From Ramlibacter sp. (GTDB lineage: Bacteria > Pseudomonadota > Gammaproteobacteria > Burkholderiales > Burkholderiaceae_C): a stretch of DNA of 64,000 nucleotides. The notes beneath the pieces were generated by a model. It ran no database searches and had not been told where the DNA came from. It worked only from the letters and a program-made list of their open reading frames with translations. The stretch is from the NCBI GenBank assembly GCA_016713005.1, contig JADJPY010000012.1:1-64000 (forward strand), read 5' to 3'. Made by a program: the position numbers and the translations under genes. How positions within the stretch are numbered: position 1 is the first letter of the stretch; each line of letters starts with the position of its first letter. Below, in pieces: positions 52,623 to 60,849 of this stretch.

Positions 52623-54764
52623 CTAGAGTTTGGCGATCGCGGAACGGACTTCCTCCACCCCCAGAATTTCGGACAGCACCACCGGGGCCCTGCCCTGTTT
52701 GTAGAACACGTACACCGGCACGCCGTTGCGGCCCAGCTGGGCCAGTGCAGCGGTGATGGCCGGGTCACGCCGCGTCCAGTCGGCGCGCAGCAATGCTACG
52801 TTCTTGCCCGCCAGGTCCGCCAGCACTGTCCCGTTGGCCAACGTGGTCTTCTTGTTGTACTGGCAGGTCACGCACCATGCGGCGGTGAAGTCCACAAACA
52901 CCGGCTGGCCCGTGGCCACGATCTGCTCGACCCGGCCCGGCGACCAGGCCTGCCAGCCGTCACCCGCGGCGGCAGAGGGCCCGCTGGCCGGCGTTTGGGT
53001 GAGATATTGGCCTGTAGCCCCCGTCAGTGCTGCAAGACCCGCTACAGAAACGATAGCAAGCACGGCCCGGGTGCGGCCCTTGAGCGTGAGCGACCAGACC
53101 AGCAGGCTCATGCCCACCAGCAGCAAGAGCAGGGCGCCCGCGCCGTCAATGCCGCTTTGCTGGCCCAGCACCCACACCAGCCACACCACCGTGGCAAACA
53201 TCGGGAAAGCCATCAGCCGGCGGAACGTGTCCATCCACGCCCCGGGGCGCGGCAGGGCACGTGCCACCGCCGGCACCCAGCTGGCCAGCAGGTAGGGCAG
53301 CGCCAGGCCCAGGCCCACCACCGCGAAGACCAGCAACGCCTGCGCCGCCGGCAGCGTGGCCGTGAGCCCCACCGAGGCACCCATGAAAGGCGCGGTGCAG
53401 GGCGAGGCGACCGCCACCGCCAGCACGCCGGTCAGGAACGAATCCGCCACCGGGTGGCGCGCCTGCAGGCTGGCCACGGACGACGGCAGCACGCTGCCGA
53501 ACTCGAACACGCCAGCCAGGTTCAGGCCAATCAGGGTGAACAGGGCGGCCAGCGCCGCAACCACCAGCGGCTGCTGCAACTGGAAGCCCCAACCCACCGC
53601 CTCACCGGCGGCGCGCAGCCCCAGCATCAGTGCCCCCAGCGCGATGAAGCTCAGCACCACGCCGGCGGTGTAGGCAAGGCCGCTCAAGCGGTGACCCCGC
53701 TGGTCGCCGGCGTGCCGGGTAAAGCCCACAACCTTGATCGCCAGCACCGGGAACACGCAGGGCATCAGGTTGAGGATGAGCCCGCCCAGCAATGCGCCCA
53801 GCAGCGCCACCACCAAGCCCGGGCTGGGCGGTGGCGTGGCCGCATTGGCCTTCAGCGCCGCCTCCAGTGCGGGCGGCACACCGGCCTGCGCCGCCACCTT
53901 GGGCCATTCGCCCAGCACCTTCAGCTCGGCGCGCCAGCCCTGGCCGTCGGCCGCCAGCACCACCGGCATCACGCTTGGGCTGGCGCTGCGCTGCGCCGAC
54001 AGCGGCACGCGCGCCGTCCACTCTGCGCCGTTCCAGGCCTGCGTCCATTGCGCGGCGGTCTCAATGACTTCAGGCGTCTCGGGGAAGAAGTCCAGCGTCT
54101 TGCCGCGCAGCGCCACCGGCAGGCCCTGCACGCTCAGCCGGACGGCGCCGCTGTCGATCTGCACCTTGCTGTCGGGCAGCACGCTGGTGCCGCGCATCAC
54201 CGGACGGGGCTGGGCCTTGAAGGCCGCGTCAAACGTATCGCCATGCAGCGCCGTGGTGCTTTTGACCGGCAGCTTCAGGGTGAATTCGCCTTCCTCGGGG
54301 ATGCATTCCTTCTTGCAGACCAGCCAGGCGGCCTTGAGCCGCACTTCCAGGTCGCCCGACAGCAGGCCGGGCTTGAAGCCGGATGTGATGGTCAGCGGCA
54401 CCGGCAGCAGCACCGTGCCCTCGTAGCCGTAGTTGGCCAGGTTGCCGATGGGGAGCTTTTTGGGCAGCGGCCAGGCAATCTCGCCGGCCGTCACGCCGGG
54501 GGGCAGCGTCCAGTCCAGCACCGTGGGCAGGCCGGAGTCGCCCGAGTTCTTCCAGTAGGTGTGCCATTCGGGCTTGTGCGTGATCTGCAGGCCCACCCAG
54601 ACCGGCTTGCCCGGTGCCACGCCGTCGGGCGCGTGCGCCAGCAGCTCGGCGCGCACCTGGTCGGTCACCACCACAGTTTTGGGCGTGTTTTGGGCCGCAG
54701 CCCCCGTGGATGCTGCAACACCCGCTACAAAAACAATAGCAAAAAACGCTTGTTGGAGATTCAT
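52623..54764 (-). CDS. dsbD: Thiol:disulfide interchange protein DsbD
   Basis: 713 residues. Signal peptide (residues 9-25, encoded by a dispersed repeat), periplasmic N-terminal domain (KPEWHTYWKNSGDSGLP; CKKECIPEEGEF holds the active Cys pair), eight-helix core with the redox cysteines in NLMPCVFPVLAIK and ASPCTAPFMGASVGL, and C-terminal thioredoxin domain with WCVTCQYNKK. It moves electrons from cytosolic thioredoxin to periplasmic redoxins. A second copy of the repeat encodes the last membrane helix (residues 570-591). The two redoxin genes downstream are likely partners. Confidence 0.94.
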   Translation of the reverse strand: MNLQQAFFAIVFVAGVAASTGAAAQNTPKTVVVTDQVRAELLAHAPDGVAPGKPVWVGLQITHKPEWHTYWKNSGDSGLPTVLDWTLPPGVTAGEIAWPLPKKLPIGNLANYGYEGTVLLPVPLTITSGFKPGLLSGDLEVRLKAAWLVCKKECIPEEGEFTLKLPVKSTTALHGDTFDAAFKAQPRPVMRGTSVLPDSKVQIDSGAVRLSVQGLPVALRGKTLDFFPETPEVIETAAQWTQAWNGAEWTARVPLSAQRSASPSVMPVVLAADGQGWRAELKVLGEWPKVAAQAGVPPALEAALKANAATPPPSPGLVVALLGALLGGLILNLMPCVFPVLAIKVVGFTRHAGDQRGHRLSGLAYTAGVVLSFIALGALMLGLRAAGEAVGWGFQLQQPLVVAALAALFTLIGLNLAGVFEFGSVLPSSVASLQARHPVADSFLTGVLAVAVASPCTAPFMGASVGLTATLPAAQALLVFAVVGLGLALPYLLASWVPAVARALPRPGAWMDTFRRLMAFPMFATVVWLVWVLGQQSGIDGAGALLLLLVGMSLLVWSLTLKGRTRAVLAIVSVAGLAALTGATGQYLTQTPASGPSAAAGDGWQAWSPGRVEQIVATGQPVFVDFTAAWCVTCQYNKKTTLANGTVLADLAGKNVALLRADWTRRDPAITAALAQLGRNGVPVYVFYKQGRAPVVLSEILGVEEVRSAIAKL
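52994..53057 (-). repeat. Dispersed repeat copy R4 (encodes a DsbD membrane helix)
   Basis: Minus strand: GCTATCGTTTCTGTAGC, 17 variable bases, CGGGGGCTACAGGCCAAT. Translated AIVSVAGLAALTGATGQYLT, residues 570-589 of DsbD, in the same frame as R2, R3 and R5. Confidence 0.85.
54677..54740 (-). repeat. Dispersed repeat copy R5 (encodes the DsbD signal peptide)
   Basis: Minus strand: GCTATTGTTTTTGTAGC, 17 variable bases, CGGGGGCTGCGGCCCAAA. Translated AIVFVAGVAASTGAAAQNTP, residues 9-28 of DsbD, covering the h-region and the AxA-Q cleavage site. Confidence 0.88.
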
Positions 54765-54810
54765 GACCCAGGTAGGAGCCGCGCCGGGCCCCTGAGTTCC
54801 TGCGGCGTGC

Positions 54811-55551
54811 TCAGGCAAAGCCCAGCACCACGCGCCGCGTGGTGGCGCTTTTCTTCTCGATCTTGGTCACCACCACGGCGCCGATCTCGGCGGTGTTGGC
54901 CACATGGGTGCCGCCGCAGGGCTGCAGGTCGATCTGCTCGGTGTTGCCGATCCGGATGGTGCGCACCACGCCGCTGCCGCGCGGCGGGCTCACGCTCATG
55001 CTTTTGACCAGCGCCGGGTTGGCGTCGAGTTCCGCGTCGGTGATCTGGCCCACCGTCACCGGGTGGGCGGCGGCCACCAGCGCGGCGATGCCGGCGGTCA
55101 GCGCGTCCTTGTCCAGCGCGTCGGTCATGTTGAAGTCCAGCCGCGCGTAGTCGGGCGTGATCGAGCAGCCGTTGACCAGCTGCGGCACCAGGTGGCACAG
55201 CAGGTGGGTGGTGGTGTGAAAGCGCATCAGCCGGTGGCGCCGCGCCCAGTCGATGCGCGCCGTCACCGTGTCGCCTTGCTTCAGTTTTGACAGCGCCTCA
55301 GCTTGATCCGGCGCGGGCTGGTGCCAGATGTCGTGGGTGAATGCGCCGGTCTCGTCCTTGGCCTTGCGGGTGTCGGCAATGGCGACTTCTGTGCCGTCGG
55401 CCAGCACCAGCCAGCCGCTGTCGCCGGCCTGGCCGCCGCCCAGGGGGTAGAACACCGTGCGATCCAGCACGATGCCCGCTTCGGTCACGGCCGTCACGGT
55501 GGCGGTGCATTCCACCTGATAGGCGTCTGCGCGAAAGAGGTCTTGCGTCAT
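54811..55551 (-). CDS. alaX: Alanyl-tRNA editing protein (AlaX)
   Basis: 246 residues. Free-standing editing domain that hydrolyses Ser- or Gly-tRNA(Ala). Zinc motifs are HTTTHLLCHLVPQ (HxxxH) and the C-terminal CGGTHVANTAEIG (CxxxH). FYPLGGGQAGDSGWL is the N-terminal conserved loop. Separate from alaS. A 46-bp gap separates it from dsbD; same strand. Confidence 0.9.
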   Translation of the reverse strand: MTQDLFRADAYQVECTATVTAVTEAGIVLDRTVFYPLGGGQAGDSGWLVLADGTEVAIADTRKAKDETGAFTHDIWHQPAPDQAEALSKLKQGDTVTARIDWARRHRLMRFHTTTHLLCHLVPQLVNGCSITPDYARLDFNMTDALDKDALTAGIAALVAAAHPVTVGQITDAELDANPALVKSMSVSPPRGSGVVRTIRIGNTEQIDLQPCGGTHVANTAEIGAVVVTKIEKKSATTRRVVLGFA

Positions 55552-55587
55552 GCGCCGGATGATAAGTCGCGGGCGAAGCGCGTCACC

Positions 55588-56394
55588 TCAGGTGGCCCCA
55601 TGGCACTTCTTGTACTTCTTGCCGCTGCCACAGGGGCACAGGTCGTTGCGCCCGGGCTCTGGCGCCTTGCGCACCGCCTCCACGCGCGGGCCCAGGCTCT
55701 TCCAGAGCTGGCGCAGGTCGTACACCGCCCAGATCGCCGCGCCGAAATCGTCCACCCGCTGCTGGCTCACGCTGGGCGGGCCGTCCTCGGCGTACATGGA
55801 CATCACCGGCACCCCCGTGTCGGGCTCGGTCAGCGCGACGATGGCGCCCAGCGCGTCGTCCAGCATCTGCGCCGCTTCGGCGTCGCGCGGGGGCAGCCAC
55901 TCGTCGGGCCAGTTCTCCACCGCGAACATGAACCCCAGCGCCCACACCTGGGCGAAGGCGGGCAGGCTGGCCAGCTCGGGCGTGTCGTCTCCGCTGCGCT
56001 CGGCCTCGGGCAGGGCCAGGATGGCGCCCAGCGTGTCCAGCACTTCCGGGTGGTAGGTGCGCTCGTCCTCCATGGTCTGCACCGGGGCGTCCAGCGCGGC
56101 GGCCACCTCGGCCTGGCGGCGGCGCCAGCGCAGCACGAACTCCATGTGCTCCATCGGCCGGAAGCCCTCGCCCAGCAGCACGGGCCAGTATTCCGCGGGG
56201 TCGATGGCGCGGCGCGTGCACACCAGCGCGGCCAGGAAGCCTTCGCAGAACTCCCATTGCGGGATCTCGTCGTCGTGTTCGCGCAGGGCGTCCAGCGCCG
56301 CGTCCTGCGCGTCGTAGTCGTCGGGGCCCAGCGGCCCGGGTGGGTTGGCGGCGGTGGTCAATTGAGGGACATTCGGCGGTAAACAGAGTGGCAA
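55588..56394 (-). CDS. UPF0149/YecA-like protein with C-terminal SEC-C zinc motif
   Basis: 268 residues. UPF0149 region: WEFCEGFLAALVCTRRAIDP and WALGFMFAVENWPDEWLP. The C-terminal LCPCGSGKKYKKCHG is a SEC-C zinc-binding motif, as in SecA and YchJ. Start at ATG 56394 is used; later starts cannot be excluded. Function is not established for the family; SEC-C tails often contact ribosomes or nucleic acids. Confidence 0.82.
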   Translation of the reverse strand: MPLCLPPNVPQLTTAANPPGPLGPDDYDAQDAALDALREHDDEIPQWEFCEGFLAALVCTRRAIDPAEYWPVLLGEGFRPMEHMEFVLRWRRRQAEVAAALDAPVQTMEDERTYHPEVLDTLGAILALPEAERSGDDTPELASLPAFAQVWALGFMFAVENWPDEWLPPRDAEAAQMLDDALGAIVALTEPDTGVPVMSMYAEDGPPSVSQQRVDDFGAAIWAVYDLRQLWKSLGPRVEAVRKAPEPGRNDLCPCGSGKKYKKCHGAT

Positions 56395-56446
56395 TTATGG
56401 CCGCAGCCCCCATGCAGGCTTGTTAAATCGCTACAAAAAACATAGC
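56391..56446 (-). repeat. Dispersed repeat copy R6 (intergenic)
   Basis: Minus strand: GCTATGTTTTTTGTAGC, 17 variable bases, TGGGGGCTGCGGCCATAAT. It lies in the gap between the UPF0149 gene and the divergent KTSC gene and touches the 5' end of the former. Confidence 0.82.
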
Positions 56447-56543
56447 GTCCATGCCCGGCCGCCGACTGGCCCGCCCTGGGGCCAGCCCAGCGTGGCGGGT
56501 TGCTCCGTGCGGCACCCCTCCCAAGCTGGCAAACTGGGCCGCC

Positions 56544-56843
56544 ATGGAGAGCAAAACCTTCACCAGCGGCCGCATCCGCAAGGCCGTGTACGACACCGCC
56601 ACGCGCCAGCTGGACCTGCACTGGGACAACCAGACGGTGCGCGCCTACAAGCATGTGCCCGCCGAGGTCTACCGCCGCCTGTGCAGCGCGCCCAACCCGA
56701 CCACCTACTGGGAAGACCGCATCGCCGAGGAGTACCCCAAGGGCACACCCATGGCGCAGCCCGGCGCGGGCGAGGGCGGCGCGAGGAGCCTGCGCGACCT
56801 GCTGGGCGGGCTGGATGGCGACGACACCGGGGCTGCGCCATGA
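56544..56843 (+). CDS. KTSC domain protein
   Basis: 99 residues. KTSC signature: KAVYDTATRQLDLHWDNQTV, YKHVPAEVYRRLCSAPNPTT, YWEDRIAEEYPKG. The family is named after a lysyl-tRNA synthetase C-terminal domain and its function is unknown. ATG 56544 matches homologue length. The stop overlaps the next start (ATGA). Confidence 0.82.
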   Translation: MESKTFTSGRIRKAVYDTATRQLDLHWDNQTVRAYKHVPAEVYRRLCSAPNPTTYWEDRIAEEYPKGTPMAQPGAGEGGARSLRDLLGGLDGDDTGAAP

Positions 56844-57412
56844 GCCACTTTGCCCCGGTGGCCCTGCACCAGGCCAGCCGCCTCATCAACCATGGCCCCA
56901 CCGTGCTGGTGACCAGCGCGCACGGCGGCCGCGCCAACGTGATGGCGGCGGCGTGGAGCATGCCGGTTGAGTTCACCCCGCCGCGCATTGCGGTGGTGAT
57001 CGACAAGAAAACGTACACCCGCGAACTCATTGCCGCGAGCGGCGCGTTTGGCATCTGCCTGCCCGGCGCCGCGCTGGCCGCGCTGACCTTTGCCGTGGGC
57101 AGCACCAGCGGGTACGACGAAGACAAGATCGCGCGCCACGGCATCCAGACCCGCCCCGGCCCCGTGCTGGGTATGCCCGTCATCGAACAAGGCTGCGCCG
57201 CCTGGCTGGAGTGCCGCCTCATCCCCGAGCCGCACACGCAGGACGCCTACGACACCTGCTTTGCCGAAGTGGTGGCCGCCGCGGCCGATGCGCGCATCTT
57301 TGCCAGCGGCCGGTGGGATTACCGGGACGACAACACCGAGCTGCAGACCATCCACCATCTGGGGGCGGGCAACTTTGTGCGGGCGGGCGGGGTGGTGCGG
57401 GGTGCCGCATGA
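56840..57412 (+). CDS. Flavin reductase-like FMN-binding protein
   Basis: 190 residues of the flavin reductase/DIM6 family: PTVLVTSAHGGRANVMAAAW, PPRIAVVIDKKTYTRELIAA, GAFGICLPGAALAALTFAVG. Binds FMN as a split beta-barrel dimer; may reduce flavin for a monooxygenase or be a nitroreductase-like enzyme. Translationally coupled to the KTSC gene (ATGA). Confidence 0.85.
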   Translation: MSHFAPVALHQASRLINHGPTVLVTSAHGGRANVMAAAWSMPVEFTPPRIAVVIDKKTYTRELIAASGAFGICLPGAALAALTFAVGSTSGYDEDKIARHGIQTRPGPVLGMPVIEQGCAAWLECRLIPEPHTQDAYDTCFAEVVAAAADARIFASGRWDYRDDNTELQTIHHLGAGNFVRAGGVVRGAA

Positions 57413-57470
57413 GCCGCCCGGCCGTTCCGAAGGCTCATAGCACCGCAGCCCGCAGGGCGGAGGTTATCCA

Positions 57471-58031
57471 GTGAGCTTGCTGCAGCGCTACCTGCCGCGC
57501 CACGACTTTGCCGAGACGCACCACATCACCATCGCCGCGCCGCCCGCCGCCGTGCTGGACGCCGTGGCCCGGGCCGACTTGTCCGACGACCCGCTGGTGC
57601 GCACCCTGCTGCAGCTGCGCGGCCTGCCGCTGCGGCTGCGCCAGCGCCTGGGCGCCAGCCCCGCACCGGCGCAAGACGTGTGGGGCGGCTTTGGCCTGCA
57701 CCGCTTCACCCCGCTGGGCCGTGATGGCGACAGTGAAATTGCCTGGGGCCTGGCCGGCCGCTTCTGGGAGGCATCGGGCGGCCTGGTGAGCCTGCCCGGC
57801 GCCGAGGCGTTTGAGCGCTTTACCGAGCCCGGCCACGCCAAGCTGGTGATGACCTGGATCGCCGAGCCCCAGCCCGACGGCCGCACGCGGCTGACCACCA
57901 TCACCCATGTGGCCTGCCCCGACGACGCCACGCGCAGGCGCTTTGCGCCCTATTGGTATGTGATCCGTCCGGCGAGCGGGTTTATCCGGCGGCGGGCGCT
58001 GAGGCGGATCAAGGCGATGGCGGTCGGTTGA
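57471..58031 (+). CDS. SRPBCC-like protein of unknown function
   Basis: 186 residues from GTG 57471, which has GGAGGTTATCCA upstream. The pattern (HHITIAAPPAAVLDAVARAD, FTPLGRDGDSEIAWGLAGRF, KLVMTWIAEPQPDGRTRLTT) is that of small START/SRPBCC ligand-binding proteins. The ligand is unknown; the C-terminal RRRALRRIKAMA is basic. 58 bp after the flavin reductase gene, possibly in the same transcript. Confidence 0.72.
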   Translation: MSLLQRYLPRHDFAETHHITIAAPPAAVLDAVARADLSDDPLVRTLLQLRGLPLRLRQRLGASPAPAQDVWGGFGLHRFTPLGRDGDSEIAWGLAGRFWEASGGLVSLPGAEAFERFTEPGHAKLVMTWIAEPQPDGRTRLTTITHVACPDDATRRRFAPYWYVIRPASGFIRRRALRRIKAMAVG

Positions 58032-58064
58032 TCCGGGTCCCCAAGCATCGGACGGCCGGCTGAC

Positions 58065-58130
58065 GCTATCAATTTCATAGTGGGTAGCCCAATCCCCATG
58101 CGGGCTGGAGGCCAAAAACATGCCCAAAAT
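58065..58130 (+). repeat. Dispersed repeat copy R7 (intergenic, plus orientation)
   Basis: GCTATCAATTTCATAGT, about 20 variable bases, GCGGGCTGGAGGCCAAAAAC. It lies between the SRPBCC-like and creatininase genes and is the most diverged of the seven. Confidence 0.65.
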
Positions 58131-58176
58131 CCGCCGACGGGCCCCTTGGGCGCCGCCCGCCCCTTAAGATGGCGGC

Positions 58177-58995
58177 ATGGCTTTCCCCTCCCGCTTCTGG
58201 GCCGACCTCGCCACCACCGACTTCGCCGGGCTGGACGCGGCCGCCACCGTGGCCGTGCTGCCCGTGGCCGCCACCGAGCAGCATGGCCCGCACCTGCCGC
58301 TTCGGGTGGACCAGGCGCTGGCCGACGGCGTGGTGGCCGCTTCGCTGGCGCACCTGCCCGCCGGGCTGCCGGCGCTCTTTTTGCCCACGCAGGCCGTGGG
58401 CTACAGCCCCGAGCACACCGCCTTTGCCGGCACGCTCACCCTCAGCTTTGAGACGGTGGTCCGCACCTGGGTGGAGCTGGGCGAATGCGTCGCCCGCGCG
58501 GGTGTGCGCAAGCTGGTGCTCTTCAATTCGCACGGCGGCCAGGTCAGCCTGATGGATGTGGTGGCGCGCGAGCTGCGCCAGCGCTGCAACCTCATCGTTT
58601 ACAGCAGCAGCTGGTACAACCTGCCGCTGGGCGCCGCGGTGGACGGCCTGTTCAGCGCGCAGGAGCACCGTTTTGGCATCCACGCCGGCGAGATCGAAAC
58701 GTCGATGATGCTGGCGCTGCACCCGCAACTGGTGCGCATGCAGGCGGCGCAGGATTTCCGGTCCACATCTCAGGACCGCGCCGCCGGTTACCCCGTGCTG
58801 GGCAACGGCAAGAGTGCAAAGTTGGGTTGGGCCATGCAGGACTACAACCCTGCGGGCGCGGTGGGCAACGCCGCAGCCGCCACGGCAGACAAGGGCCGTG
58901 CGGTCATTGACGCCGCCGGCCGGCAGCTGGCGCAGCTGCTGCAGGAGGTGTCGGCACTGCCCCTGTCCACCCTGGCCGGGCCCGGCCAGACCTGA
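58177..58995 (+). CDS. Creatininase-family amidohydrolase
   Basis: 272 residues. Metal-site motif VAATEQHGPHLPLRVDQALA near residue 30, then LVLFNSHGGQVSLMD and FGIHAGEIETSMML, which carry the remaining Zn/Mn ligands (Glu-Asp-His). Family members include creatininase, MftE-like and formamidase-type enzymes; no specific substrate can be stated. ATG 58177 is well placed after a 145-bp intergenic region. Confidence 0.87.
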   Translation: MAFPSRFWADLATTDFAGLDAAATVAVLPVAATEQHGPHLPLRVDQALADGVVAASLAHLPAGLPALFLPTQAVGYSPEHTAFAGTLTLSFETVVRTWVELGECVARAGVRKLVLFNSHGGQVSLMDVVARELRQRCNLIVYSSSWYNLPLGAAVDGLFSAQEHRFGIHAGEIETSMMLALHPQLVRMQAAQDFRSTSQDRAAGYPVLGNGKSAKLGWAMQDYNPAGAVGNAAAATADKGRAVIDAAGRQLAQLLQEVSALPLSTLAGPGQT

Positions 58996-59009
58996 TCACA
59001 GCCACCCGC

Positions 59010-60797
59010 ATGTCCATGTCCTGCCAGACCGCACTTGCACCTGCGGGCTGGCTCACCGGGCGGTTCCACTGCTGGGTGGCGCGGTCGGTGCTGGCGCTGC
59101 TGTTGGGCGCGCTGTCGGCGGCGGCGCTGGCGCAGGTTTCGCCGCTGATGCGGCAAGAGGCCTGGGTTGAGGACGGCACCGGGGCCACCGTCGATGCCGT
59201 AGCCGCGCGCCGCGGCCAGGGCTTCGTACCGGCAGACGAGCAGACGATCCATCCCCTGGGGCCGCAGCGCACGCTCTGGCTGCGGCTGCTGCTGCAACCC
59301 GCCGGGCCCGAGGCCGCCGACTGGGGGCTGGACATCCCCGTGCCGCTGCTGGACGAGGTCACGCTGTACCAGCGCGGCCCGGACGGTCGCTGGCAGGCCC
59401 AGCGCGCGGGCGACGCGCTGCCGGTGGCGCAGTGGAAGCGCCCCGGGCGGTACCCCAATTTCGATGTGACGCTGCCGCCCGGCCCGGTGCGCGAGGTCTA
59501 CCTCCAGGTGCGACACAGCGACCCGATCGGCTTCCCGCTGCGGCTGGCGCCGGCGGCTGTCCTGGAGCAGGGGCGCCAGGTCGACTACCTGCTGCTGGGC
59601 ATCGTGCTGGGCACGCTGATGCTGCTGGCGGTGTCGTGCCTGATCCAGGGCGTCATCCACCGCGACCTCACATACGACGGCTACGCCTTCTACGCATTGG
59701 CCATGACGCTGACAACGGCCACGGTCACCGGCATGGGAGGCCACCTGCTGTGGAACCAGTCGCCGCGCTGGGCGGACGCAGCCCAGGGCGTGTTGCCCGT
59801 GCTGCTGGCTGGCATCAATGTGCTGTTCCTGCGCCATCTGTGCGGCATCTCGGTACGGTACCCGCGCGTGGGCCGCGTGGCGCTGGCCACCGGCGGGCTG
59901 ATCCTGCTGATGGGCGCGGTGTTTGCCTGGCTGCCCGGCGGAGTCCAGAACGGGGTGATCGCGTTCAGTTTTGTGGCCAGCCCGGTGTTCGGGTTTGTCA
60001 TGGCCGCGCTGGCCTGGCGCCGGCACGACGTCGTGGGCGCCTGGGTCATCCTGGCCTACATCCCGCTGGCGTTCACGGTGGTCGTGGCGGTGCTGCGCCT
60101 GTACGGCTGGCTGCCGGCGGGCTGGCTGTCGCTGGACGGCACGGCCGTGGCCTCGGCCATGGTGGTGCCGCTGCTGTTGCTGGCGCTCAATGCGCGCACG
60201 CGCGACCGCCACGGCGCCCAGGCCCGGGTCAACAAGCTCACCGAGCAGGACGCGCTGACGGGGCTGCTCTCGCTGGCGGCGTTCGAGCGCCAGCTCAAGG
60301 CCGCGGTCTCCGGAGCGCTGATGCGCCGGGAGGCGTCCGCTGTGGTGGTGGTGGCGGTGGCCAACCTGCAGCAGATCCGCGAGTTCTATGGCGACGCCAT
60401 GGCCGAACAATGCCTGCTGCGCGCGGTGATCAAGCTCAACCGGGTGCTGCGCGACGGCGACCCGGCAGGGCGCATCGACACCGGCCGCTTTGCGGTCATC
60501 TACGAAGGTGCCCGCTCGCGCGACGAGATCCAGGAGCGCATGGTCCGCCTTGTGGCCTCCGGCCTGGTGCCCCCACGCGGTGCGCGGCTGGAAGTCCCCT
60601 TGCAGTTCCACGTGGCCTGCGCCATGCTGGGCGAACACGTGCTGGCGCCGCGCCTGCTGCTGCGCCGCCTGGGCCAGACACTGGACGGCATGACGCCGCG
60701 CACACGCCGTCCGGTGCGTTTTCTGGAGCCGGGCGATGACGGCGGGGCGGGGTCAGGGTCTCAGGGCAACGCAGGCGAGGAAGCCCCCGCCGCCTGA
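59010..60797 (+). CDS. 7TM-DISM membrane sensor with degenerate GGDEF domain
   Basis: 595 residues. Signal peptide to ALAQ (~residue 42), extracellular 7TMR-DISMED2 sensor (~45-190), seven membrane helices (~195-390), then a cytoplasmic diguanylate-cyclase-like fold (LTEQDALTGLLSLAAFERQL). The catalytic GGDEF loop reads DTGRF (AGRIDTGRFAVIYEG), so c-di-GMP synthesis is unlikely; the domain may bind GTP or another partner. 52 bp precede the response-regulator gene; the two probably act together. Confidence 0.85.
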   Translation: MSMSCQTALAPAGWLTGRFHCWVARSVLALLLGALSAAALAQVSPLMRQEAWVEDGTGATVDAVAARRGQGFVPADEQTIHPLGPQRTLWLRLLLQPAGPEAADWGLDIPVPLLDEVTLYQRGPDGRWQAQRAGDALPVAQWKRPGRYPNFDVTLPPGPVREVYLQVRHSDPIGFPLRLAPAAVLEQGRQVDYLLLGIVLGTLMLLAVSCLIQGVIHRDLTYDGYAFYALAMTLTTATVTGMGGHLLWNQSPRWADAAQGVLPVLLAGINVLFLRHLCGISVRYPRVGRVALATGGLILLMGAVFAWLPGGVQNGVIAFSFVASPVFGFVMAALAWRRHDVVGAWVILAYIPLAFTVVVAVLRLYGWLPAGWLSLDGTAVASAMVVPLLLLALNARTRDRHGAQARVNKLTEQDALTGLLSLAAFERQLKAAVSGALMRREASAVVVVAVANLQQIREFYGDAMAEQCLLRAVIKLNRVLRDGDPAGRIDTGRFAVIYEGARSRDEIQERMVRLVASGLVPPRGARLEVPLQFHVACAMLGEHVLAPRLLLRRLGQTLDGMTPRTRRPVRFLEPGDDGGAGSGSQGNAGEEAPAA

Positions 60798-60849
60798 GCG
60801 CCGGTGCCGCGCATCCATGCGGTAAAGTGGCAGCCAGAGGGACATCCAC

